DNA of 64,000 nucleotides from Alentia gelatinosa (lineage: Eukaryota; Annelida; Polychaeta; Phyllodocida; Polynoidae). Location: positions 109,041,125-109,105,124 of the forward strand of contig OX465581.1 of NCBI GenBank assembly GCA_950022655.1. The letters are read 5' to 3'. The first letter of the stretch is position 1. Every line of letters starts with the position of its first letter. This document shows positions 1 through 10,472 of the stretch, piece by piece. Under the pieces are notes generated by a model, which worked only from the letters and a program-made list of their open reading frames with translations, was not told the origin of the DNA and searched no databases. Made by a program: the position numbers and the translations under genes.

Positions 1-1920
1 CTGTCGGTACCTGCTGGCGGGTATAGAACTTGAGGGCTCTCCATCAATTCGCAGTGCTGATCATCCATAAAATCCCTCATTCAGGCTGAAAGGAAGGAAC
101 GAGGGCCACTGGTGTTGTCTAACTTTGCTGCCCGGGACGGAGGTGGGAGGGGGGGGGGGGGGACTAGCTTTAAAGGGAGTGTTAGGTTAGAGCACGGACC
201 TGCATCCTAGTCCGTGGTGAAAGGACGATCCAGGGAATATTTCGCATCGCAACGCAACTATGCATTTGAAACAGTTGTTTTTCTATCATTTCTCTGAGTC
301 TAATTTAAAGGAAAGCTTGCTTGGTAGGGGCGAAAAGTTACCCTATTGTAAAATATTGCAATGTCTAGACCAAGTACCAAGACAATGCTCTATTACTTAA
401 ATGTAGATCATGCAGTATTCGGGGAAGTTTTCCAGCTGTGTTGTGCTCTTAACAGATTCAAATACTGTACAGATATATTTCTAGGGACTATCTAATAACA
501 ATTAGCACATACGGAAGATATTTGAAAGGCCCTGTTATACCGTCATATGGCCTAATGTACACAGAGAAGCCGATGCAGGGACTACAAAGGCTTATGATCA
601 GTGGCACTGAGAGACAAATCTCCAATGCCCACTATCCTCTCACCAGCTTAGGACACTGCCACACAAGATGTTACCATTGTAGGTTTCTATACAGTAATCC
701 TGCTTCGGCCTTTTAGAAGATGTGAGGTACGATAAGACCTCTATGCCGTAATACACTCAGGGACAGGTGCTAAAGACTATGGTCAGGCGATAAGGCAATT
801 CAATTCACACTACGTGGGGTAAAGCAACACGGAAGCCCTAGACACACTGCTACAACATGACAAAATATCTACACACGTATGAGCATATCTTCATATCCCT
901 AGCAAATGAATATTCGAATGACAAAGACTAATAGATAGGGCAATAAATACAAATAGAATAGAGCAGAATTGGAGCTTTACTGCAATTTGTAAAAAAAATA
1001 AAATAAAAATTTAAAAAAATAACCTTGTACGTACATTCATTTGATGGTAAACAGCGGTCTTAATAAACATAATGGCATATAAATTACTAAATTGGTAATG
1101 CTATGTGAGAACTAGGCCTTTTTGGCTAAGAAGATAGGAAGATAAGCAAGGTGTCTAAAGCTGTTCTCCTGAGACATCTGCATCTGCGGTTGCCTATTTA
1201 TGCCATCTATTTTCACAAAACCAATTAGGAGGCACACGATGGCTAAACCCGGCTAAAAGGAATACTACAGCAGGTTTCAGTATGAAGCGTCCCTGCATCC
1301 AAATTGGATAATGATATCCTATTATTTCATTATCATTTCTTTTTATTCCATAGCCATTTCTGACATGAACACAACTTACAAAGCATACATATCTAAGTAC
1401 ACATTAAGGGGTACAAAGCAAGTCAATAAACAATACAAGGGTGTTGGTATAATGGGATGTAATGTGATTATATGAGGAGATACAACTCTTTAGTCCTATA
1501 GACTGGTGCCTGTGATAAACGAAATTGCTTCGGGAAGAAAGGCTTTCATTAAATCAATTGATCCGTATATATATGTATGTAGTCATACTCATTTACAATT
1601 CTAAGAAAAAGACCTACTACATCTAGAAATTGCAAAAGAAATCTCGAAAGATTTTTACGCAAGGCGTTCGCAGAAGCGAACTTCGGAGAAGGTTGTCAAC
1701 ATGAAATCTCGAAAGATTGATAGTTTTCCTAAAAAAGAATGAAGATTAAAGAAATATCAATGATATTTTTGTCCCTCCAAAATCTGTGCTGAAAGCCATA
1801 CAACATATGATTGATAGTGTAAATCAGCATCACTAATTCATATCTTACAAATGCCATGTCCTTCTAAAGCCCTTTAGAGCTAACAGCAATAAAAAGGAAA
1901 TCCCAATCTATTTCCTGTCT

Positions 1921-2534
1921 TCTGACGGTGGGACTAGGACCTGTGCATGTCCTCACTGTAGGAGGATTGTATGTCACTCGGCAAATCTCGTTGAACTCAT
2001 TCTTTCTCACAAGTATTCTGGACAGACACGCCCTGAGGATAGCAGTCCGTCGTGGGCCTTGGGTGAGATTTTGATGTATTGAGTCTGACTTTTTTCACAG
2101 CCTCCTTAGGCAGCGGATCTTTTTATTTCTCTGGCTCGGATAATCTGATGTATGTGTCACCTCTGTTATCTACTATAAGATGGTAACACAGTCTGACATG
2201 CAGTCAACCCTACTCTACCTAGAGGCGTCTATGATTTCATTATATTACGTACGGCTGTGTTTGTGTTATTGCATTCCGTATGTATGCTTACAGCTACAAA
2301 CTCTTCAATTGTTTGATGAAAGAAAGTAGTCTCCTAACCGTAACCCCTATTGTAAAAGTCTTCAGCTTATCGAAACATATCAGCTTTACCTTCTCTTCTA
2401 TTTCTATATCTAAAGAAAGTCATCTCTGAGTTTTCGTGTATGTTTCAGATCACAATGACGAGCTGGTCTCTCAAGCTGTCAGTGAGTTTGACAGGCATGC
2501 CGAGATTAGAGCTGACACTGGAAGAGCTGCCTGA
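1921..2534 (+). CDS. Probable 3' end of an unrecognised protein-coding gene (two exons)
   Basis: Two exons can be joined. The first ends at 2062 before a GTGAGA donor in phase 1; the second runs from 2449, after a TTTCAG acceptor, to a TGA at 2532-2534. The split codon rebuilds cleanly to Asp. The joined peptide includes CPHCRRIVCHSANLVEL, then a hydrophilic Asp/Glu/Ser-rich tail ending DTGRAA. The Cys/His cluster could be a small zinc-binding site. I do not recognise the family. The left edge of the first exon is unresolved: the frame is open from 1837, with possible acceptors near 1877, 1930 and 1944. Upstream, 87-150 also has an acceptor-like CATTCAG followed by an open stretch, and the first ~70 bases are open in one frame, so more exons may lie at the window edge. 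Support is splice phase and composition only; chance is possible. Confidence 0.35.
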
Positions 2535-3761
2535 CATCTGACTGAGAAACAAAAGTGAAGTGTCTTTTCCGGAATCACAGTGTCTGCAACACCCACACAC
2601 TTCATTCAACTGTGGATTCTTTTAATAGATTTTATCTAATTACTATAAAAGGACCATATACAGTATACACTCATGGCTTAGTATAGTAAAGTAAAGATAA
2701 CTGAGACATAAAAAACATCAGCATTCTCTTATACAACAGAGTTTGCTTTGTGTTCTGGGTCGCTCGATCTCACAAACTGCGTGAGACCTCGGTATAATAG
2801 TAGAAATATGTTAGCTAATATCGACCTCGATAATCATTTATAAACAGTATAAACTGCAGTATATATATCGCATTTTAATATAGTTTTAGGGATGATTTCT
2901 TCTGTGATTTGTAAATAGCTTTTAAATCCGGTTTGATTTTGCAATATATAGCAAGATTCTGTCATGGTATCTTGCACGGGGGTATTCGCTAATTCGTTAT
3001 ATGAATATATTATAAATATGTATTGTCGTTGTCAGACTTTAGGTTTCTGCAGGTTTACTTAGATTAGTTGTGCCATATTCTGTGAAAGCTCAGTGCAGCA
3101 CACTCCCATTGTCTAATCTATATGGCACCTGGCGTGCTGCTTCTGGAGGCAATACAATCTCTTTTATGGCACATCATCTTGTTTCAAAGCCCAGTGTAAG
3201 CTTTTAGGTCACGAGTTCATTTTATTATAGGAGCAGCCCGAAAAAAAATATATATAAAAAAAAGAGATTTAGCTGGAAATAAAAGACAGTTCAGAATTTT
3301 ATCCACTTTGCTCATACTTGAGTTTATATATTACCTGTCAGCGTTACAAAGTTTTAGTATCCTGTACACTTACATTAACTCATAGAGAGACCTATATTCC
3401 TTTAGCTTTCTTCTATATTGCTATTGTATTTTGTCCTCTGCCTTTATCCCTACTCAACGCCTAAGCCCTTTGATATATTGTCTGATGGATGGCTCTGACT
3501 GGGGAGTGACGTGGACCTGTTACTAAGATGTTGAGGTATAAGTGGTAGGATATGTGCGCTTTAACGGTCAAAAGGACCATTCCTAGCCTTTATCTCACCC
3601 CTGAGTCCTTTACTCTACAAAATCCAGCTGAGCTGTCCCTCATACAGCCCCTTAAAGAATCCATTAATGGGATGAGGTCAGGACACCAGGTCATGATGCT
3701 TTAAAACACACAGGGATGAAATGACGGAACGTTTGCCCTGAGTAAGGATGAAGTGCCTCAC
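2535..3761. other. AT-rich non-coding DNA
   Basis: No convincing exon, RNA gene or repeat boundary is seen here. The base composition is AT-rich, with short A and T runs around 3240-3260. Confidence 0.5.
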
Positions 3762-4319
3762 CAGGGCCCCGTTGCTCCTGTTTTTGTGGTATCGCTAGCT
3801 ATAATCGGATCGCAATTTTATTATTACGATTACTTAAACGACCCGACTGAAACAGCGTTGCTCCCGTAATATCGGATTGTATCCCTATATTCCCGCGGTT
3901 TCGCTAGTTTTTACGATGCGATAGCGATACAACGATTCAGGGGCACATATTGAATGAGAAAGGGGAAGATTAATTAGTTCTTTAATTAAATACAGATGAC
4001 ATCACAGTTAAAATTGAGCAGACACCTTGTGGTTTGGATCAATATTTCCTATATGTAGAAGAACAAGTGGCGGGGGTCGGTGGTGCCACCATGGATCGTT
4101 ATTTGAAATATCAGACAAGGCTGTATTTAACCTACAGCGATACGATCCGCAGTGCTGTAAAGGTCCGCGTAAAAAGTATCGCTAAAAGCCGTATTTTACG
4201 CGGCGATGCGCCCATGCGATTACGACGCGATCCGCAAAATTTCAGGAGCAACGTTTTGGCCCTCGGATCGCTATTGTGCGATCCGCAGTTCTGTCGTAAT
4301 CCTGGAGCAACGGGGCCCA
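3762..4319. mobile_element. Non-autonomous TIR element (MITE-like)
   Basis: The left end CAGGGCCCCGTTGCTCC is matched in inverse orientation at 4303-4319 (GGAGCAACGGGGCCCAG). The roughly 560 bp between is rich in short palindromic GCGATCG-type motifs and has no transposase frame. Ends starting CAGGG and the size suggest a hAT-like non-autonomous element. The flanking bases GCCTCAC and GCTCTAC are similar but not identical, so the target duplication is uncertain. The ORFs reading through it are probably incidental. Confidence 0.6.
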
Positions 4320-7300
4320 GAAGGCTCTACAAGAGGGTACCACCGCAAGAGGGAATCATCACAAGAAAGCACCACCAATGGATTCCATATAAATGTATTT
4401 ATATATATATATGGTGATCAGCCTTTGGTGCGCACCTGAATAACCCTCTTATTGATTACCTGAACAACACACCGGTTGTTGCTGATTCTGCAACATGAAA
4501 ACGAGCCTACCCAGGGGCCGTTGTGATCATCCGGTGCGCAGTGCCGGGGGCAGTGGACTTCCGGTATGTGTCTATATACATAGCCCGCTGTGCTCACCTG
4601 CACCGCAATGCCCCACCTGATCGCATTGTGCAGGTATCACATTCAAAGATTGCGTGTGTGACTTCCATGCCCGGTGTGTCTCTACATATAGACTCAGGAG
4701 GGGTGTGCCAGCCCTTCTCTGTATTCCCCTACCCCTCTCAGTGTGGACTGAATGAGAACTGCGGAATATTGAACATTGCTCCACCCTTTCATACCCTTGC
4801 TCCTCCCAAAGCCACAGTAATGGAGGTATTCCGCCCATATGTAGACTATGTCGGGAGGGGAGGGCTCTGAGGCTTCAGGATTACAGTGATTGTAGATATT
4901 GCATATTGTTTTGAATACAAATTTGCGTAAAATATTGTATGTTGGTAATAATCGGTGTTATATACGTGTTGTGCTCTTTCAACAACCGAGAACTGAGGGA
5001 TATATGGGATCATTGTGGACACAAATATCGGATGACGTCAAAATAGCACATTAGTTAACAGAATGACACTTTAAAGTGTACTGTTTGCAATATGTTTTGT
5101 ACATACCGTTGAGCAAGCATCCCCTGAACGCAGATATATAGCGAAAATAATAGATGAGTCTCTATTGACAGACCTCCTGAGAGAACATTTAACTGTACGA
5201 TGGGCTCATTACTTTGAGTGTTAACATTACAGGTGTAATATATTCTGAAACCAACGCTTTCAGAATGGTGAACACACAGTGCAGCCTCACACCTGAAATA
5301 GTATACAGACGTCATGACCAACCTATCAGCAAACCCTGACGTATCACGTTGTCTCCCAGGTGCATTCTGGTGATTAACTTTAATCTAGTTATGTGGCACT
5401 AATTCACCATAAGTGCAGTGAGAAGGTTGCCACGCCCGGTCTCAATCTCTCGCCCACACAATGGTACCATTAGCCATTACATGTCCGATACAGGTCTAAA
5501 CCGTCATCTATAGGTTAATGGAGTTACGCAAAATATTTTTGAAACGTTAACGGTTATCCTATGACTGGTATAGTAGACAGAACAAGTAGATAAACAACTG
5601 ACTAAATAGAAATATTGCTGAACAGACTTATCCCCTACTGTCTCCCGTATGTCATGTCTTCCCCTGTGCCTGTCCTATTTTTATCCTTAAGATTGATACT
5701 TCTGAATACTTTACAACCATACTGAAGATATTCACTATCTCTTATAAACACCTGAAATGAGTTAGTTCTGTAGCACCCATGCTCATACTGTATTTTGTCT
5801 GGTGAAGGATATTAAGTATCTTGTTGAAACACTTCAAGATATTTCCTTGTAATTAAATCTTCTTGATGTCAATAAACGCTGCTATTAAAAGAAAGCAATA
5901 TTGGTCTTTTCACTTTTAGTAATAGAGGTAGGTTTGAACGAAAATTAGAAGTTAATAGCATATGAGTAGTACCAAGTAGGAGTATGGATTCCATGTGCAC
6001 TAGGATGAAGACCATGCAGACGCAAATATGATGTCCTCTTTCCGAATAGAGCTTGTCATTAATACTATATTTTGGACAGTTGCACCCTACAGCGAATGTA
6101 TACCCTTCTTGAAGGAACAAAACCAAAAGTCAACGAATAAATACATGCTAACATAACACTATAGGTTAGTGTCTGAAAGCTTTTGATATCGGACATTCAT
6201 GGTTTGAAGTGCTTTTTGAGCTAGCCGAACGCTTATGCCAAGTCATATGTCCTACCTTTATTTGATTAAGTTTGCTAGTTTTTACGAATGTACCCTGATC
6301 AGAAACTGCTGTCTCCTGCTATTTTCCTGTATCAACTCTCTTGTGTCTTTGTAATGAACCATCCATTCAAAAATGGGCAAAGCTGACTGACCAATTTTCA
6401 TTTGATAATCGTACATGCTACCAGGGGTCATAAAATGAGATATTTCTCATGATTTGTGATGTACCAATGAATATTTGAGAACCCGTGACGTTAGATGATA
6501 ATAAGAGCGGATCTGTAGCGGTCTTTTAATTGCCACCTTAAAGTTGAAGAGATGCTAATGCTTGCAATGTAAAGACGATTACGACTCCTCATTTCCTGCC
6601 ATCTCAAATTCTGACGATGCTGCACGCGCCTGGGAGATTCAACCCCCACAGCATGTTGTATCGACCATGCTGTGGCTGCTGTCTAGCACAAGATCCGGTT
6701 ATAAGGCAAACACCCTACTCTCCCACCCGTCCTGTTTGGATTCAAAGCCCCGGACTCCCGGGGCGTCACTAGCGCTAGCTCATCAAGGTGATTGATCTGT
6801 CAAATCAATTCTCCTATTTGCCCACATCCAAGGCCCCGCGCGGCCATATATCACCGTTCTCTGTCCCTCTGCTGTCTGGTCAAGACCAGGGTCCCTGCAT
6901 CTAGCCTCGTTAGGGTATTGTCATCAACATCAAGACAAGATTGCCACGTTTGGGCTTGGTCAGGGTGAGGTAAGTACTTGGTTTCCCTATTCCTATATAC
7001 CTTCAAATATCGATAAAAATGCTTGATTCTTTACCTGAAACACTTCCGAAGCAAATGGCTGTATTGTATCACGTGATCAAAGCGGGACGAAAACGTCAGA
7101 GCGGGACGAAAACATGAGAGCGGGACGAAAACGTCAGCCTCGACACATAACTTATTTTTAATGCACCCCCCAGCAGCGGTATGTAATTCTAGTTAGTTCA
7201 ATAATGGGTATATAGGAATACGGTATACTGTCCATGTTGAGTATCATACATGACGCACTGGGACAAAAAAGAAATATATGATGAAAAAAGAATAGTGAAA

Positions 7301-8886
7301 TAAATGATATTTAATTTTGTTGTGATCCTTTGTCAGAATATTTCTAGGTGTACACTGCCTTGAAATATAATCTACCCGCATGGTGGTGGGAAATTGTGGT
7401 TGCCACCCTGAATTTGGTTAAGTGAGTTATACCTCCTTGAAATGCGAGAATAAAGGCAGTCGTACTGGCCGTGTGAGGGTGAGTTTATGCCTTGGTTACT
7501 GTAACTGGATACTAAGGTGTGCCACGTGTGTGGCACTGGGTGAGGTCAGTGAGTGGGTAATTGAGAAGGGGAAGTGAGACTTCCATTTACTGTTCCCTCT
7601 GGCTGCTACCTTCATGTGTTACCTGAGGTCATCGGGGACTCATTGCGGTAGAAAAATGCCAACCAAGTTCCTGAAATCAGTCCTGAGAATTCCCACTAAA
7701 CCCTGGTCTAGACTTTGATATGTGTAGCAGGTAGCCGACGTCTGATGGATTACAATAGAGTAGCATGTTATTTACATTCATTCTATGTAGATAAAACATG
7801 AATCTGGTTAGAGTTTAAGGGAATGTTTTCCTTCAAATTTCTCGAAGTCGAATTTAGAAGCGTGACCTTTGTTGCCCATTCAGTTCTCTATATCATAGGG
7901 AACCCCTGAAATCCTGGTAAATACCTGTATAGTGAACATACACCCATGATATCCACATACTCCCCATGACTAAATATAAGCCTAAATATAAAGATAACAT
8001 ACACACACACCCAAATCACTTACTTACAAAATCGCTACCTCAAAACCAGAGGGAATTCGAACTATTGGTAATATGTTTGGTTGCCGTACAATGGTAATGT
8101 TCTATTGAAGAGTAAACCTACAAAGTGTTCACAAACGTATCATGATTGTACTGTAGGGCCATGTAAATTGGTGACTTTCACCCATTATTTTCTTTCCTCC
8201 GGATAGAATATTTTATCACAATAGGATCGTCCGTTCTTACTACACCCTTTTAAAGCCCGGAAATGTCCCCTCTCTTCTGTCAAGACTGTAATTAATTCAA
8301 TCGTACTTGAATCATGCCTGTCATATTTAATGTGTGCTTCTTTGGTCTGTGAGGTTGGTGTTACCATTTAAATTGGCACTATTTGCCATATGAATTCTAG
8401 CGATTGGTAAAATTGAATGTATGCATAATGGATTGTCGGGTATCTTTACTATCTAGTTAGGTATACTCAGTCAGGGGAAGAATGGGGAATTTCCATATTG
8501 CAAGGTACGAATTTAAAGTACCTATACAAAGGTTATCTGACACTCTAAATTATTTTGTTCCCAAATTAACGCAAACTGCAATGTTTAAAATCACTATATA
8601 TATCGCATCTATATGAAATGTATAACCTTCATTAACCCACATTGGAATAGTACTTTGTCGCACACTATATCCGTATTCCTAATGTTCTTGCGTGCATGTG
8701 TTATGCCGCGTTTAAAAGCGCTAACAAGCAACATCTACAGGTTGCATCACGTAGCATTCTCATTTCGCTGTCCTGTGTGATTGAGATTGTACATAGCAGA
8801 CTCTTGGTATAATTTAGCGCCGTGAGACCTCAATCAAAAGCTGCTATGAGTACTTATATAGAACGTCCTGACCATGCTGCACAATT
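4320..8886. other. Long stretch with no recognised gene
   Basis: Several ORFs of 60-120 codons occur on both strands, but none has a recognisable domain, splice context or consistent composition. A slightly GC-rich patch lies at 4500-4870 and another at 6580-6960. I find no SLC2A13 exon here on the minus strand by eye. Confidence 0.45.
7081..7137. repeat. Three tandem copies of a 19-bp unit
   Basis: AGCGGGACGAAAACGTCAG is repeated head to tail three times; the middle copy differs at the 3' part (ACATGAG). Confidence 0.85.
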
Positions 8887-8976
8887 CACAGAACCAGATG
8901 GTAATTTACGATTTGTACGGACCGAGGCATTTATGCCGAGTTCCGTACAAACGGTAAATTATCATCGAGTTCTGTG
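8887..8976. repeat. Imperfect hairpin-forming inverted repeat
   Basis: Arms of about 35 bases begin CACAGAAC and end GTTCTGTG and share GTAATTTAC / GTAAATTA and TTTGTACGGA / TCCGTACAAA. The loop is about GCATTTATGC. A second small palindrome (GGTCCGTA...TACGGACC) lies at 9089-9112. It may be a degenerate foldback element. Confidence 0.7.
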
Positions 8977-9629
8977 ACTTGTACAAGCATGGTTGGACGT
9001 TATATATTTACTATATACCCGAAATTTAAAAAAAAATCAATTTCATTTGGCTTAACACAATATCTTAATAAACCTGCATGGCAAGGTGGTCCGTATTTTA
9101 GTGTACGGACCGGTGGTCCGTACAGTATTTTTACGTCATATGTCAAAACGGTGTGTATTTACAGTATATACGGCATGGGTATATAGCAAATGAAGACACT
9201 GGTCAGCCAATGGGAGCCAAGGGTTGGCGTCAACCCGAGTTGCTCATTAAGGCAGGAAGTGTTCAGACAGATCAGGTTCACAGTCTCCCGGGGCGCTTCT
9301 TATAACAGCTGTCCTTTCCATCATTACCCTACCCCCGGATAAAAGTAGACAAGCAGTGGCTTGGGAGAATAAAATTTTATTTAATTTTATGGAATAATAT
9401 GGAATAATAGTAAGTAAAATTATGTCGACCTTACTGGACGAGCATATTAATGATAAGATAATATGAAGGTAAGTAAATGATAATTGACAGGTAGAATAGA
9501 AGTCAATTATGATAAGTAAAATATGAAATACAATACACATGATAATTGTATGAAATACAATACAGGTAATTGTATAAATAATAAAAAGCCAAAAAGGCAA
9601 GATAAGGAGAGGGGGGGTGGGAAATGTTT

Positions 9630-10472
9630 TCAGTCTTTGTGTAGTGACTGGATCAAGGCTCGATTGACGGCCTTTGCATCGTTGGCCTTGATGTATGCCC
9701 GGTGGGCATTGGATTTCCAGCCCCCGTAGCGCTGGATGGACAACTCAGGCAGGCCCGCCTGGTATGCCTGAGTTGCGGCGGCCTTACATAGGCTGTGGAG
9801 GGTGTACGTGGAAGGCTGTCCTGCTGCCTTCAGCAGGGCCTTCCATTCTCGGGTGAGAAGTCTCGTGGTGACCACGTCCCCGGCCGCGAGGGTGAGGAAC
9901 GGGGCCTCGGGGCTGGTCGTAGGGACGGCCGCGATCATATCGGTGATAGCGCGTACCGGACACGCTGCGACCTCGGGGGACGCCTGGATTACCACAGTTT
10001 TTTCCTCCCCCACCAGTTGTAGGTTCTTGGCCGCCTTGATACGGACGGTCACTTCCGTCGGCGTGACCACCACGTCGCGGCGCGACAGGTGTCGCGCAGG
10101 GTCGAACTTGGCGGCCGACGGTGGGGCGACCTCGCTCTGCCGCAGGGCCGCGTAGTATATGATGAGTATCCCAGCCCGCAACACCAGGTGGGTCGGCGAG
10201 TGTGTGAGGGCCGCGAGGGCCGCCCTGAGGACCTCCATGGGGACCGGAGGCTTGATATTTGGGACGTACGATTTGTTGCGCCTCATTGCCTCCAGGGCGC
10301 GCTTCACTCGGTAGTCCTCTGTCGGCGCGACGTCCCCTCCCGTCAGTCGCAGATGCGACCGCACATGGGATAGTTGATTCGCGACCGTCGCCGGGGAGGG
10401 GGCGTGGTCCGAGACGTATTCGAGGTACGCCGTGATGAAGCTGGTAGTGGGTTTCTGGGCGTCGGCACCCAT
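9630..10472 (-). CDS. Tyrosine recombinase of DIRS-like element (catalytic Arg lost)
   Basis: From the ATG at 10472 it codes 280 residues, but the frame is open upstream to about 10650 without ATG and encodes a plausible core-binding N-terminus (ending ATYLAFCRR), so the functional protein probably starts within the RT frame. Catalytic positions: Arg111 in YYAALRQSEV, the HxxR box at 226-229 reading HSLC, Trp252 in GGWKS and Tyr260. The second catalytic Arg is Cys229, codon TGT at 9786-9788, one C-to-T step from CGT at a CpG. That change is expected to abolish strand exchange, so this copy is probably immobile unless helped in trans. Domain order and the conserved Tyr support the call. Confidence 0.85.
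   Translation of the reverse strand: MGADAQKPTTSFITAYLEYVSDHAPSPATVANQLSHVRSHLRLTGGDVAPTEDYRVKRALEAMRRNKSYVPNIKPPVPMEVLRAALAALTHSPTHLVLRAGILIIYYAALRQSEVAPPSAAKFDPARHLSRRDVVVTPTEVTVRIKAAKNLQLVGEEKTVVIQASPEVAACPVRAITDMIAAVPTTSPEAPFLTLAAGDVVTTRLLTREWKALLKAAGQPSTYTLHSLCKAAATQAYQAGLPELSIQRYGGWKSNAHRAYIKANDAKAVNRALIQSLHKD

Noticed and set aside
4034..4439. 127- and 77-codon ORFs
   Set aside because: They run through the TIR element at 3762-4319 and end in a TATATA run; no domain.
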